Assembly: GCA_963575745.1 (NCBI GenBank)
Contig: CAUYUJ010015720.1
Location: 59,427-123,426, forward strand
Reading direction: 5' to 3'
Length of the DNA stretch: 64,000 bases
Source of the DNA: Prorocentrum cordatum
Lineage: Eukaryota > Sar > Dinophyceae > Prorocentrales > Prorocentraceae
Numbering within the stretch: position 1 is the stretch's first letter; each line of letters begins with the position of its first letter. A program made the translations under genes and the position numbers. This document shows positions 39,601 through 48,479 of the stretch, in pieces. The notes under the pieces are model-generated. The model did no database searches. It was not told where the DNA came from and was given only the letters and a program-made list of their open reading frames with translations.

Positions 39601-42600
39601 GTCACGGAGCGGCTCGTGGGGCGCCCGTCCTGGGCAGGGGCTCGCGGTCCCATCGCCTCCGTCACGCTGACGCTCTGGCGCATCGGATGGCACATGTACT
39701 CCAGCACGACCCTGGTCACCGACCAGGATACGGCGATCAACCTCCTCACCATGTGCCCGAAGGACGTCAGGATGCATCTGACCAGCGGCGTGCAACGCTG
39801 GCAGGCGAGGCAGATCGCGGCGCACCACCGCCAGCACGGCGAGGTCAAGCCTTGGGTGCGGGCCATGCGGCTCTGCGTGGGCGACGGGCGCGCGGCTTTG
39901 GCGGAGGGCCCGTCGGCCACCAGCCTGCGTCACCACTGGGCGACGGTGGCCTGGACGCAACAGGCCCAGCACGACCTTGGGCTGGCGGCGGCGCCGAATT
40001 GCAGGGCCTGCGGACATCCGTCCGACTCGCCTGGGCACAGATTTTTCGGCTGCGAAGTACTCGTGCAGCCGCTCACAGAGGAGGAGCAGGACGAGCAGCT
40101 GCCGCCCGAGCCGATGCAGGCCATCCGCACCTTCATGTGCGACAAAGGCCTGCAGGAGGGCGGCAGCTTCGAGAGCGCCGACTTCCAAATGTGCTTGCCC
40201 TGCATGCCGCCTTTCGTGCCGCCCGCCGCGGGGCAGGCCGAGGTGAAGTTCTGGGGCTGCTGGCCTAGCCAAGGGGCGGACACGGCTTCCTGCAGCAACG
40301 CCGTCTTCACCGATGGCTCAGGCTTCGCGTCCAGCATGCCCGAGCTGAGGCGCTGCGGATGGGCCTTCGTGCAGCTTTCCCTCCAGGGACTGCCTGTTCG
40401 GGCGGCGTTCGGGGCGCTGCCAGGGCCGCTCCAGACGGTCGGGCGCGCGGAGAGGCACGCGCTGCTGCAGGCATTGCGGCTCGCGGGGCCGCAGCTCGAG
40501 TTCGTCTTCACCGACCTTCTGTCGATGGAGAAGGAATGCAGCCACTGGGGGCAGGAGCTAGAGGAGGCGCGAGCGGCACATGCCACAGTGTGGAGACGGA
40601 TTCGTGCCCAGCCAGCGCGGCCTGAAGTGAGATGGATCCCCGCGCATCAGGACATGGATGCGTACTTGGACCGAGGCCTCCACCCGCTGCTGTACTCTGG
40701 CAACATGTGGGCCGACTGGTTCGCTCGGCAAGGAGCCATGCAGCACACCGTGTCGAAGGTGTACGAGGAGTTCTACAACATCGAGCTGCAACACTACAAG
40801 AGCCTGGCAAAGTACGTCGGCTGGGCGATGCAGAGGACGATGCACGCAGGCCGCTGGGATGCGCCCGAGCAGACAGCCCGCCCGCCAAAGGTGCCCAAGG
40901 TGCAGGCGGCGACTGTGATCAGCCACTCCCTGGTTCGCCTGAACGGGACGGCGGTGGTGCTGTGCCGCGCTTGCTGCAGGCAGACCAGCCGGCAGACGGG
41001 GCCCACATGGACGCAGTTCGCGCGTTCAGCTTGCGAGGCCAGCCAGTGCACCGCGCTGCGGGCCGAGGCCATCATCGCGCACGTCGGCGCGCAGCCCATT
41101 GTGGTCTCGGAGGCGGGCGAGTTCGCTATGCAGGCGATCGAGCGAGCGGCGTGCCCCGAAGATGCGGGGCCCAGGCCAGCCGAGCCTGCCCCCTGGGGCT
41201 CAGGGGACGGCACCATCGAGATGCAGGGGCACAGGCTGAGGCGCGCAGGGCCCACCATCTACTGCGAGGTATGCGTGGCGTGGGCGGCGACAGGCTCCTC
41301 ACTGGCCCTGGCTGCGCCCTGCGCTGGCCCGCCCAGCGCCGAGGGCAAGAACCAGCGCACCTACCTGTCCAACCTCAGGGCGCGGCTCAAGAAGCTCAGC
41401 CAAGGGCTGCACCCCAAGACAGGAAAGGTGCTCACTTGGGGAGGTGCAGGCGAGGCTCCAGACGGCCCCAGAACATGGGCCACAGCGGCGGCCAGCGCGG
41501 CCGCGGGCGACATGGCCTCTGGGGGCGACGGCGCTGCAGAGCGGCCAAGCGGCAGGCACGCGCAGAAGGAACAGGGCGAGGCGACCAGGCCTGGCCAGGA
41601 CCACGAGACGCGCGAGGTGCCTGCAGGGGCTGGAGGGTCCGACGCAGTCCAGACCAAGAAGCCTGCTTGGCGGGTGCGACGGCAGGAGCTCCTGGAACGG
41701 ATGCAGCAAAGGCAGCAGCATCTGCTAGCCGAACGTGGTCCAGCAGCCGCCAGCGGCGCGCAGCGTGATGAGGGAGACATGGCCGACGGCAGCTTGCCCT
41801 CGGCCTATGGAGCGCACCAATGCCCCGACGGGGGCACCACTGGACTGGTGACGCTCCAGCCGCCGCCAGCTGCCCCAGACGTGGGGGTGGTCGATGCCTG
41901 TCTGGCGGCGGGGCCGTCGCGGCTGCCTGCGCCCTTGAGGTGTGACCTGGCACACGAGGGGACGCTGACCACGGACCACCAGGAGGGCGCCGTGACCAGC
42001 CCTCAGGACATGAGCAGCCCGCCGCAGCCGTTCTCGACTACCGATATGGCCAGCACCAGGGGTGGCAGGGGACCTGCAAGTGCCGACCGTGTGTGCGGCC
42101 CCGCCCTGAGTGCTGGCAGGTCTGACAACTCGCAGCGGGCGCTGCCAGGCATGGCCAGTGACAAGGGTGGCAGGAGGCCTGCAAGCCGCGACCCTGAGTG
42201 CGGCCCCACCTTGGGCACTGGCGGCGACGGCAGCCAGGCCCACCGCGTGCGGCGACGATCTACGGCCTGGGCCAGGGGTGGCAGGGGACCTGCAATGTGC
42301 GTGCGTGAGTGCGGCCCCGCCCTGAGCCCAGGATGCGACGAGGACCGCGACGGCAAGGGTATGGCCAGCGCCAGGGGTGGCAGGGGACCTGCAAAGTGCA
42401 GTCCTGTGTGCGGCCCCGCCCTGGGCACTGGCAGCGGGTCTCTGGAAGCGGCGTCGCCTGAGGAGGACCAGCGGCAGCCGCAGCTGGCTTCTGGGGAGGC
42501 GTGTCCACGTGCAGCTACGGCTGGTGCCAGGGGTGGCAGGGGACCTGCAGTCTGCGGTCCTGAGCGCGGCCCCGCCCTGAGCACCAGCACCCACCCCGAG

Positions 42601-43266
42601 CGGCGACGGATTACGGCCTGGGCCAGGGGTGGCAGGGGACCTGCAATGTGCGTGCGTGAGTGCGGCCCCGCCCTGAGCCCAGGAAGCGACGCGGACCGCG
42701 ACGGCATGTGTATGGCCAGTACCAGGGGTGGCAGGGGACCTGCAAGTGCCGACCGTGTGTGCGGCCCCGCCCTGAGTGCTGGCAGAGTTGCGGTGGCTCG
42801 GCCTGAGCCAGCGCAGCCGAGGCACAGCGTCGCGCCCAGGCTGGAGCTGCAGGTCGCTGGATGGGCGCGGTACTGGACCCAGGCTCCCGAGGTCGGCGAG
42901 ACGATGGAGTGCCACAGCGAGTGGCTCGACCACTGCGTCGGCTACGTCACGCAGATCCTGTCCCAGCCGCGCTTCGCCACCAGGCTGCGGGCGCGTGGGA
43001 GGACGGCTGAGGAGATGGCCGAGGAGATCTGCGAGCGGGCCTGGGGGACTGGCATGCCCGCGAGGCGGGCCTACTACAGGTGGCGCCACACGCTGACGCG
43101 GTCGCAGAGGATCGTGTCGGACTGCATGCGGCGCTACGACTACGTGTGCCTGCGGACGTGGCTGGCCGAGCTGCGGCGGGAAGGGCAGCCACCGCCCATT
43201 GGCCCGCTCAGAGCGCCTTCGGTGCCGTGGAATGCGGGACGCAGGAGGCGACGGAGAAGTGGTTGA
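36652..43266 (+). CDS. Element B ORF2: EEP endonuclease, RT, RNase H polyprotein (2204 aa)
   Basis: Encodes the enzymes for target-primed reverse transcription. EEP endonuclease, residues 1-240: QEHH (E39), GGDFN (D163, N165), LDYF (D202), SPHLP (H228). RT, about 540-830: motif A VMLDAWKFF (D691), motif B HQGVLAGCTHACAM (744-757), motif C LIDDVTLQW (D781, D782). Knuckle C1117-x2-C1120-x8-H1129-x4-C1134. RNase H, about 1210-1370: TDGS (D1221), E1267, FTDLL (D1288), IPAHQD (H1332), MWADW (D1355), a complete D-E-D-H-D set. Two H...C-x2-C modules start at about 1425 and 1527. Seven RGGRGP repeats span about 1799-2046, and an unrecognised C-terminal domain (about 2060-2190) ends in Arg-rich sequence. 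It is much longer than typical LINE ORF2 (about 1000-1300 aa), the excess lying after RNase H. The frame is open upstream to 35350; I chose the first ATG after the ORF1 stop. Third positions are strongly G/C. Confidence 0.9.
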   Translation: MSCTLAMAKGTITTSNVTSWGSLAPCLETLDSHVVLVQEHHRRDEAKLADLQHEVLDHGFAGIWAPAVAGPTSAEGTTGGVAVLARKNIPVTAPPLLPSATLWPGRLVAAHVHWGVRGGIVFVSAYLVDSVGMNDVNRSIFGALTRYLTKLTASGIDWIVGGDFNGPPSCLPLAQLEKAGGLWLAPSADTCRPQAGSGSVLDYFLVGANLASRISAPRVDELGITSPHLPVNMELRAADLDMRVRIPIAPRAIPAVPPIGCSRGVEDWAPTLAQVRATTSAEELPAAWDAVVSTLEQELLDRYDQVGEARRRFEGRAGPIATKLAPVKWKPQGQRVRLGPDVIAAKVAGRWARHFMGVSAFLAKASRRLQTASLQCSLVPEQYHELADFVVRALEYGRVVMDSKKTLALLPHWVRSFFEQGFRVIGNTDFLEQAGRIVQFAKDAHADALKVRQQSWIQWANDSLRNGAGKAHRFTKLRAMQEVLAQWQGTHTELTTGRLAQTFVPQQQQVASQHLICDREMKAWEDVWSCHKLEALERPADFDEWDDLEDLTVEALQRAACSFPTTTALGPAQIGMRALTFLTDDGVYTCGQLFMKCEALGAWPSERLWHAMCRIPKASGGCRLITLMHSLIRWWSRARASTSKAWLTAHPNASIWGMGGGRSSSDSAFDLNLETEVSDCLDEHVVIVMLDAWKFFETIKPEWLLIEARLLGMPLRLVWMLIELYRQPRRLQAFGSVSYAVVSHQGVLAGCTHACAMVTLLMFRLLEQVRDAGVTPRALIDDVTLQWRGRRLSQLGVLWAATTRFREGAQERGIVVQPTKSGYLVSSDAAARECARHAAARKLTKMRWARNLGHDLGGRRIARLQTAKRVRQLKERRGKLAAFRGAVGRRATCLWKTGLMPSAAHGAGVSGLTDDTLQVLRAEAGRLAGARPGASSVTVYLATQKAREYDPIYGATCDIVCRYASWIWEQRTSLARLHRAWAKVTERLVGRPSWAGARGPIASVTLTLWRIGWHMYSSTTLVTDQDTAINLLTMCPKDVRMHLTSGVQRWQARQIAAHHRQHGEVKPWVRAMRLCVGDGRAALAEGPSATSLRHHWATVAWTQQAQHDLGLAAAPNCRACGHPSDSPGHRFFGCEVLVQPLTEEEQDEQLPPEPMQAIRTFMCDKGLQEGGSFESADFQMCLPCMPPFVPPAAGQAEVKFWGCWPSQGADTASCSNAVFTDGSGFASSMPELRRCGWAFVQLSLQGLPVRAAFGALPGPLQTVGRAERHALLQALRLAGPQLEFVFTDLLSMEKECSHWGQELEEARAAHATVWRRIRAQPARPEVRWIPAHQDMDAYLDRGLHPLLYSGNMWADWFARQGAMQHTVSKVYEEFYNIELQHYKSLAKYVGWAMQRTMHAGRWDAPEQTARPPKVPKVQAATVISHSLVRLNGTAVVLCRACCRQTSRQTGPTWTQFARSACEASQCTALRAEAIIAHVGAQPIVVSEAGEFAMQAIERAACPEDAGPRPAEPAPWGSGDGTIEMQGHRLRRAGPTIYCEVCVAWAATGSSLALAAPCAGPPSAEGKNQRTYLSNLRARLKKLSQGLHPKTGKVLTWGGAGEAPDGPRTWATAAASAAAGDMASGGDGAAERPSGRHAQKEQGEATRPGQDHETREVPAGAGGSDAVQTKKPAWRVRRQELLERMQQRQQHLLAERGPAAASGAQRDEGDMADGSLPSAYGAHQCPDGGTTGLVTLQPPPAAPDVGVVDACLAAGPSRLPAPLRCDLAHEGTLTTDHQEGAVTSPQDMSSPPQPFSTTDMASTRGGRGPASADRVCGPALSAGRSDNSQRALPGMASDKGGRRPASRDPECGPTLGTGGDGSQAHRVRRRSTAWARGGRGPAMCVRECGPALSPGCDEDRDGKGMASARGGRGPAKCSPVCGPALGTGSGSLEAASPEEDQRQPQLASGEACPRAATAGARGGRGPAVCGPERGPALSTSTHPERRRITAWARGGRGPAMCVRECGPALSPGSDADRDGMCMASTRGGRGPASADRVCGPALSAGRVAVARPEPAQPRHSVAPRLELQVAGWARYWTQAPEVGETMECHSEWLDHCVGYVTQILSQPRFATRLRARGRTAEEMAEEICERAWGTGMPARRAYYRWRHTLTRSQRIVSDCMRRYDYVCLRTWLAELRREGQPPPIGPLRAPSVPWNAGRRRRRRSG
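42044..42787 (+). repeat. Seven-copy RGGRGP coding repeat in ORF2 of element B
   Basis: Seven units of about 23 residues, [ST]xARGGRGPA-x5-CGPALSxG, separated by variable linkers. Units 1 and 7 are virtually identical at DNA level over about 70 bp, and so are units 3 and 6, which points to recent duplication or conversion. Unit 5 has Arg where the others have Cys. Confidence 0.9.
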
Positions 43267-43479
43267 GGGTCGGCCTCTCCTGGCACGGGCAGCCGCTGCG
43301 TGGCGTTCTGGCCCCAGCGGCTCGCCGCACGGCGCTGCGCGGCGGTCTGGCCCCAGCGCGCCGCCCTTCGCGTCCGTCGACGTGATCGGCATCACTGGCC
43401 TCCCCTGAGGCTGCGGCCCCCTGGCCGCCTGTGCTGCGTCTAGTTGGCCTGGCCGACGCGACGTCCTGCCGCTGCTCTC

Positions 43480-43680
43480 CGCTGCTCTCCTCCCCCTCCT
43501 CCTCGATCATCCTCCTTGTTTCCCCTTTTCGATCTTTCTCGATCCCCTTCCACCCGTCCCGCCCCCATTCTCGCCGCAGGCTCCCTTCCGTGCCCCCGTT
43601 CCCGCTCATCCTTCTGCTCCCCCCCACACCCCCCCCCTCCTCCTCCTCCTCCTCCTCCTCCTCCTCCTCCTCTTCCTTCT
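43480..43680 (+). repeat. Pyrimidine-rich region and (CTC)n at the 3' border of element B
   Basis: C/T-rich from 43480, with a clean CTC run at about 43638-43672. It may include the 3' UTR of element B as well as the target microsatellite. No poly(A) is seen. Confidence 0.8.
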
Positions 43681-43714
43681 CCCTGCACTCGGCGGCGAGC
43701 CTGGGGGGAAAGTG

Positions 43715-43870
43715 AGAAGGGGCGGGCCTTCTCAGAAGGCTCGGAAGTCCCCCGACCTTTTGCTGAGAAGTTCTCTAAGGCTTCCCCGAAGAGACAGTAA
43801 ACCTCTCATAATGCCGGAGGCCTTGTGAGAAGCCCCGACGCCTTCTGAGAAGGCCTTCTCCTTCTCATTT
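43715..43870 (+). repeat. R19 CTTCTGAGAAGG palindromes, copy 2
   Basis: GGCCTTCTCAGAAGGCTCGG, GCTGAGAAG and CGCCTTCTGAGAAGGCCTTC. Related to 20010-20135. Confidence 0.55.
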
Positions 43871-44074
43871 CCCCTCCTCGCTCGCCGCTGCTCTAGCTAC
43901 TTTGGCCCCGTTCCTCCTCCCCGTCCTCTCCAGTGTCGACGTCTGCTGCTGTCCCGACCGAGGTGCAGGTAACCACGACCTACTCGACTTTTGCCCTGTG
44001 CGCGGCCTGCTCGGAGGCGGGGGGGGAAGGGGGGGCAGGGTACAACAGGGTGCGGGACAGGAGGAGTAGGAGGA

Positions 44075-44578
44075 GGGAGGGGGAGGAGGAGGAGGAGGAG
44101 GAGGAGGAGGAGGAGGAGGAGGAGGAGGAGGGAAGAAGGAGAGAGGAGGAAGGAGGAGGAGAGAAGGAGGAGAGGAGGAGGGGAGGAGGAGGAAAGGAGG
44201 AGGAGGAGGAGGAGGAGGAGGAGGAGGAGGAGGAGGAGAGAGGAGAGGAGAAGGAGCAGGGGGAGGAGGAGGAAAAGGGGAGGAGGAGGAGGAGGAGGAG
44301 GAAGAGGAGGAGGGGACGAAAAGGAGGTGGGGAGAGGAGGAGGAGGGTGGAGGAAGGAGGAGGAGGAGGAGAAGGAGGAGGAGGAGGAAAGAGGAGGAGG
44401 AGGAGGGAGGAGGAGGAGGGGGAGGAGGGGGGAGGAGGGAGGAGGAGGAGGAGGAGGAGGAGGAGGAGGAGGAGGAGGAGGAGGAGGAGGAGGAGGAGGA
44501 GGAGGAAGAGGAGGAGGAGCAAGAGGAGGAGGAGGAGCAGGAGGAGCAGGAGGAGGAGGAGGAGGAGCAGGAGGATGG
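44075..44578 (+). repeat. (GAG)n polypurine microsatellite, about 500 bp
   Basis: GAG triplets with GGGA, GAAGGA and GCA interruptions. The purine strand is plus again, opposite to the CTC tracts at 24-43.7 kb. Confidence 0.96.
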
Positions 44579-44884
44579 GCAACATTCGCGATTGATTTGG
44601 GTGCATCCTCCCAATTCTTCCCTCCCAGTTCTTTTTCCTTAGGGGAGAAACGAATGAGGAGGGGTGGTAATGCCGATGAGAAGGAAATGGATCAGGACAG
44701 GGGGCTGTGTGCGGACCCCGCATGGCCCCGCATGCCACTAACGAATGGTACCGGGATGATCTAGATCCCGTGAAGGCAGCAATCGCACACTACACGCATG
44801 GGTATACGATAGTTTTTCTGTGTGCTTTTTGTTTGGGAAAATACATGAGCACACAAACAATCCAGGCGTTTCTGGTTCTTCCCG
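44579..44884. other. Unassigned sequence
   Basis: Mixed sequence with no repeat landmark recognised and no gene seen. Confidence 0.4.
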
Positions 44885-44990
44885 AGTGGTGTTCCCGCTG
44901 CAGCGCGCCGCCCTCACTTACCCGCTTCGGTCATTCAAACTCGTGCTCCCTCTTCTGCGGTGCTGGCCTCGTTCCCGCGCCTCCGGACGG
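44885..44990 (+). repeat. R16 dispersed repeat, degenerate copy
   Basis: GTGTTCCCGCTGCAGCGCGC and CTCGTGCTCCCTCTTCTGCG, weakly resembling the R16 core. Confidence 0.45.
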
Positions 44991-45205
44991 CACTTGGCAC
45001 TCGAAAGCGCCCACATCGGGCAGGCACGGTTAGCCGCCATTCCGGACAGGCCTTGTCCTCTCGTAGACGGGCCATTTACCCTCCAAGTCATCCGCGCCAT
45101 GCCACGGCATGCAATGCAGTGCTGTGTTGTGCACCGCTGTGCGATGCCATGTCTTGCATTGCTATGCTTTGGGATGCAATGCTTCACTAGCCACGCCACG
45201 CTATG

Positions 45206-45440
45206 ACTCAAGCAGTGGCGAAGCGTCCTGGCTCGCTTACAGTCACACCAAGCAACTGTTCTGAGAACCTTTTGTGGTTTGCACGAAATGTTCTTTGAAC
45301 TTTTCTGGCTGGGACTGCCTTGTTTTATCACATCGGGTTTATGCTCTCAGAACAATGTTGTTTTTCTCAGAACATTTTTGGGTTCTAAGAACATGTCGTG
45401 GTAGGACTACAGGAATGCCGGGGCGGTCGGTCCCTGCTCA
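45206..45440 (+). repeat. R4 dispersed repeat, copy 2
   Basis: An uninterrupted R4 of about 235 bp: AGTGGCGAAGCGTCCTGGCT, GTGGTTTGCACGAAATGTTC, GGTTCTAAGAACATGTCGTG and ACTACAGGAATGCC. It serves as the reference for the insertions in copies 1 and 4. Confidence 0.8.
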
Positions 45441-45464
45441 AATGACCTGCTGTGCTCTGCCTTA

Positions 45465-45630
45465 CTCTTCTACGCCATGCTTTTCCATCTATCGCGTACC
45501 CTCTTGGGATCATTGCCCTGCTCGATATCCGACGGTGCGACTAGGTGATCTATGCCATGGCTGCCATGGCAAGGGATGGTATTGGGAGGGGTAGGACGTC
45601 AAATGTGACTCTAGCGCATCTTCCTTGACC
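45465..45630 (+). repeat. R18 dispersed repeat, degenerate forward copy
   Basis: GATCTATGCCATGGCTGCC, GGGAGGGGTAGGACGTCAAA and TGACTCTAGCGCATCTTCC resemble 28680-28757. It is followed by a C19 run and a small C/G palindrome (45633-45668). Confidence 0.6.
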
Positions 45631-45719
45631 CTCCCCCCCCCCCCCCCGGGACCCCCCCCGGGGGGGAGGGATCAAAGGAAAGGGGCTCCTTTTCGAGACA
45701 ATTGCGACGTTGCTCAAGA

Positions 45720-45795
45720 TCGGTTTGGTTTCGCTTTGGCTGGCGCGCTTGAGGTTTCGGTTCGGTTTCGCTGTGGCTGGCGCGCTTGAGGAGGA
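45720..45795 (+). repeat. Short tandem duplication
   Basis: GGTTTCGCT.TGGCTGGCGC followed by GCTTGAGG occurs at about 45727 and 45763, a period of about 36 bp. Confidence 0.75.
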
Positions 45796-45825
45796 GGAGG
45801 ACTAAACGACTGGCGACGACGACAA

Positions 45826-45867
45826 AAAGGCGACGACAACGACGACGGCGACGACGACGACGGCGAT

Positions 45868-45937
<70 letters not shown>

Positions 45938-45959
45938 GCGACGGCGACATCGGCGGCGG

Positions 45960-45990
<31 letters not shown>

Positions 45991-45997
45991 TCCGACG
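45826..45997 (+). repeat. (CGACGG)n hexanucleotide repeat
   Basis: GACGGC units with ACG interruptions. Both strands stay open in several frames; not coding. Confidence 0.93.
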
Positions 45998-46504
45998 ACA
46001 GCGTCTTCCACACGCCGGAGGATCGGCGGATGTTGTATTGCTTTTTGACAGGAAGGTGGGGGGGGGTGCCCGCGTGGGTGTCGCATGGGTCTGGGTTGGC
46101 TGCTGGTCGGTTGGGGGAGGGGGTGGGAACAAAGGTAAGACTCGGAAACCGGAGCATATACATTACCAGTGGCGAGCGGTTTTTCAATCCCAGGACTTTT
46201 AGGGTCGGGGAGGATGTCGGGGTGGTGTGCTGTATACGTTTCTCCCGTTTGCCAAGGGAAACAACGAAAAATGTATACACCAGGATCCCGTATACACCAG
46301 GATCCGCGTTCCTATGCGAATTTCAGCGTAGGGTCGGAAAAAGCGTCGGTCTATAGAGCTCGTTTTCCTAAAACCGCTGCCTCGAGCAGGGGAAGGAACG
46401 ACTTTGGAAAAGGAAATGAACAAACTCGTTATACCACCTTCGCTCAGAGGGCTAAACTCATTCCGCTGGCCCGTACTGTGCCATCGCAGGCGTTTGCCTG
46501 CGCG
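45998..46504. other. Unassigned sequence
   Basis: Contains one 17-bp tandem (GTATACACCAGGATCC, about 46271-46304) and no convincing gene. Confidence 0.4.
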
Positions 46505-46790
46505 TTCGTGCCCTCATGGGGCCGTTGGAGGGCCGTTTGGGGGCCTCTTGGGGCTTCTTTTTGTTGGCCTATTGGGTGTTTCGTGGGGCCTCCAGGGGGC
46601 CTCCTGGGCTCTCTTGGGGGCATCTGGGGGCCTCTTGGGGCGGAAGGCTCGAGTTGGCGGTTCGTGTTTCCCCTCTTGGGCCCCTCTTGGGGCTGTCTTG
46701 GGCCCTCTGGGGCGCCTCTTGGGCCGTCTTGGGGCCCTCTTGGTCCTTCTTGGGCCCATCTAGGGGGCGTGTTGGGCCGTCGTAGGACGA
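46505..46790 (+). repeat. R17 degenerate GGGGCCTCTTGG repeat
   Basis: Repeating phrases such as GGGGGCCTCTTGGGGCTTC and GGCGCCTCTTGGGCCGTC, roughly every 15-25 bp. Related to 15770-16345 (minus) and to the channel-gene intron. Confidence 0.7.
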
Positions 46791-46822
46791 TGTTGGAGGT
46801 ATCTGGGGCAGCTCTGGACGCT

Positions 46823-47045
46823 GTGAATCAAGCAGTGGCGAAGCGTCCTGGCTCGCCTATAGGCCCACCAAAGAATGTTCTAAGAGCTTTTTGTGGTCTG
46901 CACGAAATCTTATTAAACCATTTCTGGCTGAGACTGACTTGTTTTAACACGTCGGGTTTATTTTCTAAGAACCTTGTTCTTGTTATTAGAACTTTTGGGG
47001 GTTATAAGGAAATGTCGTGGTAGGCCTATAGGTATGTTGGGACGG
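46823..47045 (+). repeat. R4 dispersed repeat, copy 3
   Basis: AGTGGCGAAGCGTCCTGGCT, TGTTCTAAGAGCTTTTTGTG and GTCGTGGTAGGCCTATAGG. An uninterrupted copy. Confidence 0.8.
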
Positions 47046-47144
47046 TGCGAAGCATGTACGTTTTCCGAAGGAAATGGTGCGCTTGTTGCTTGTTGGGGCC
47101 CTCTTGGAGCCCCTTCCCTCGATCCTCGGGGAGCAAGCAGTGAC

Positions 47145-47355
47145 TCATGATGCTCCAACCTACTTTAGCCTTGATCACCAGAACGAATCTCGAGCGCCAG
47201 AGAAGTACCGAAACTCCAGTGTTTTCACGTGCTGGGCCCTGGGAGACACTCGTCCGACACTGTTTCGACACTCTTTCAACACTCTTTCAACACTTTTCTG
47301 GGTGCTCGAAACTAGTTATGGGATGTGGTCCTTGAGTGCGATGAGAACAACTTGA
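47145..47355 (+). repeat. R11 dispersed repeat, copy 2
   Basis: CTCCAACCTACTTTAGCCTT, GAGAAGTACCGAAACTCCAG and GATGTGGTCCTTGAGTGCGA. It has an extra internal GACACTCTTTCAACA duplication. Confidence 0.75.
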
Positions 47356-47525
47356 GCAGTGACATACACATGCAACCTCCTCCAGGATCCGCGTTGGACC
47401 CTCCTCCCCGGCGCGCGGAGCGCGCCAGGGGCGGCGGTAGAGGCGCCGCCAGGCGGGCCCCAGCGCGGATCCGAGGAGTCCGCGCGGACTTCCGAGGTTT
47501 TCTTTGCTTACGTAACTGTTTGTTC
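47355..47525 (+). repeat. R3 foldback element, copy
   Basis: AGTGACATACACATGCAACC, CAGGATCCGCGTTGGACC, then GCGGATCCGAGGAGTCCGCG on the right arm. Its centre is inverted relative to the other copies (GGCGCGCGGAGCGCGCCAGG precedes the GGCGGCGGTAG part). Confidence 0.65.
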
Positions 47526-47971
47526 CCCTGCCTTCCCCTCCAGGAGCTATTTCGATTCTGTCGCTTCGGATCGATGCGGTTCCGAGGATTCCGATGTTGA
47601 TCCGATATTCGACTCTGCTCCGCGACTTTGGTCTGCATGTTCTGGTTTATGTGGCTTGGGCCAGCGGATGCCGATTCCGATGCCTTCGATTTGCCTCCCC
47701 CCCCCTCCCTCTGGAGCGTCGGTCAGGGCCTCGAGGTTTTCTACGCTAATATTTTTAATTGACTGTTTGTTCCCCTGCCTTCCCCTCCAGGAGCTATTTC
47801 GATTCGATCGATTCGGTTCCGAGGATTACGAATTCGATTCGCTGTGCGACTCTGGACTCCGGCTTTGGCCTTCACGTCGTCGTTTCTGTCTTGGCTTGGG
47901 CCAGCGGACGTCGATCCCGATGCCTTCGATTTGCCCCTCCTCCCGCGCATTGGAGCGTCGGTCAGGCTCCC
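47508..47971 (+). repeat. 247-bp tandem duplication
   Basis: ACTGTTTGTTCCCCTGCCTT starts at 47514 and 47761. The paired landmarks are CCAGGAGCTATTTCGATTC, GCTTGGGCCAGCGGA and GGAGCGTCGGTCAGG. The units have diverged by many substitutions. Their CGATTCGATCGATTCGG-like parts resemble R14. Confidence 0.85.
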
Positions 47972-48056
47972 CCCCTTTCCTGCCCCTGATGGGCAAGCTA
48001 CCCACCACCACGCCCATAACTTGTGCATGACGGGGGACAAGGGAGGATAAGGATGT

Positions 48057-48273
48057 CCTCCTCCTCCTCCTCCTCCTCCTCCTCCTCCTCCTCCTCCTCC
48101 CTTGCGGCCTTGCCCGGGACTTGGGCCTTGCCCCCTAAGCGCATTTCCTCTTTTTATTTCCTCGTCCCCCTCCTCTTCCTCCTCCTCCTTCTCCTCCTCC
48201 TCCTACACTTCCTCCTCCTCCTCCTCCTCCTCCTCCTCCTCCTCCTCCTCCTCCTCATCATCATCAGCAGCAG

Positions 48274-48306
<33 letters not shown>

Positions 48307-48333
48307 TATCATCCTCATCATCATCATCGTCGT

Positions 48334-48366
<33 letters not shown>

Positions 48367-48375
48367 TCATCACCA
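48057..48375 (+). repeat. Compound (CTC)n, (CAT)n and (GTC)n microsatellite
   Basis: CTC at 48057-48102 and 48170-48255, CAT at 48256-48330 and GTC at 48331-48365. A 57-bp segment starting ACTTGGGCCTTGCCCCCTAA lies between the CTC blocks. Confidence 0.95.
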
Positions 48376-48479
48376 TCCGCCTCAGGCACGCCATGCGTGG
48401 AAGTGGCCTGCCTTTGTCCGAACCCGATGGCCGTCTCCGATGTGCAGGGGAGGGCTTCTCCCCGCAGAGCGGCTGTGGG

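Larger units (their letters stand above)
35328..43633 (+). mobile_element. Non-LTR retrotransposon B, apparently intact, SL-capped
   Basis: About 8.3 kb from the DinoSL to the next CTC tract. Layout: 22-nt spliced leader, 5' leader (35350-35456), ORF1 (35457-36638), a 13-bp gap, ORF2 (36652-43266), then about 370 bp of pyrimidine-rich 3' sequence. There are no LTRs and no obvious poly(A). The 3' side runs into CTC repeats instead. All endonuclease, RT and RNase H motifs are present with no internal stop, so the copy is young or under selection. The 3' border is uncertain because the 3' region is itself C/T-rich. Confidence 0.85.
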
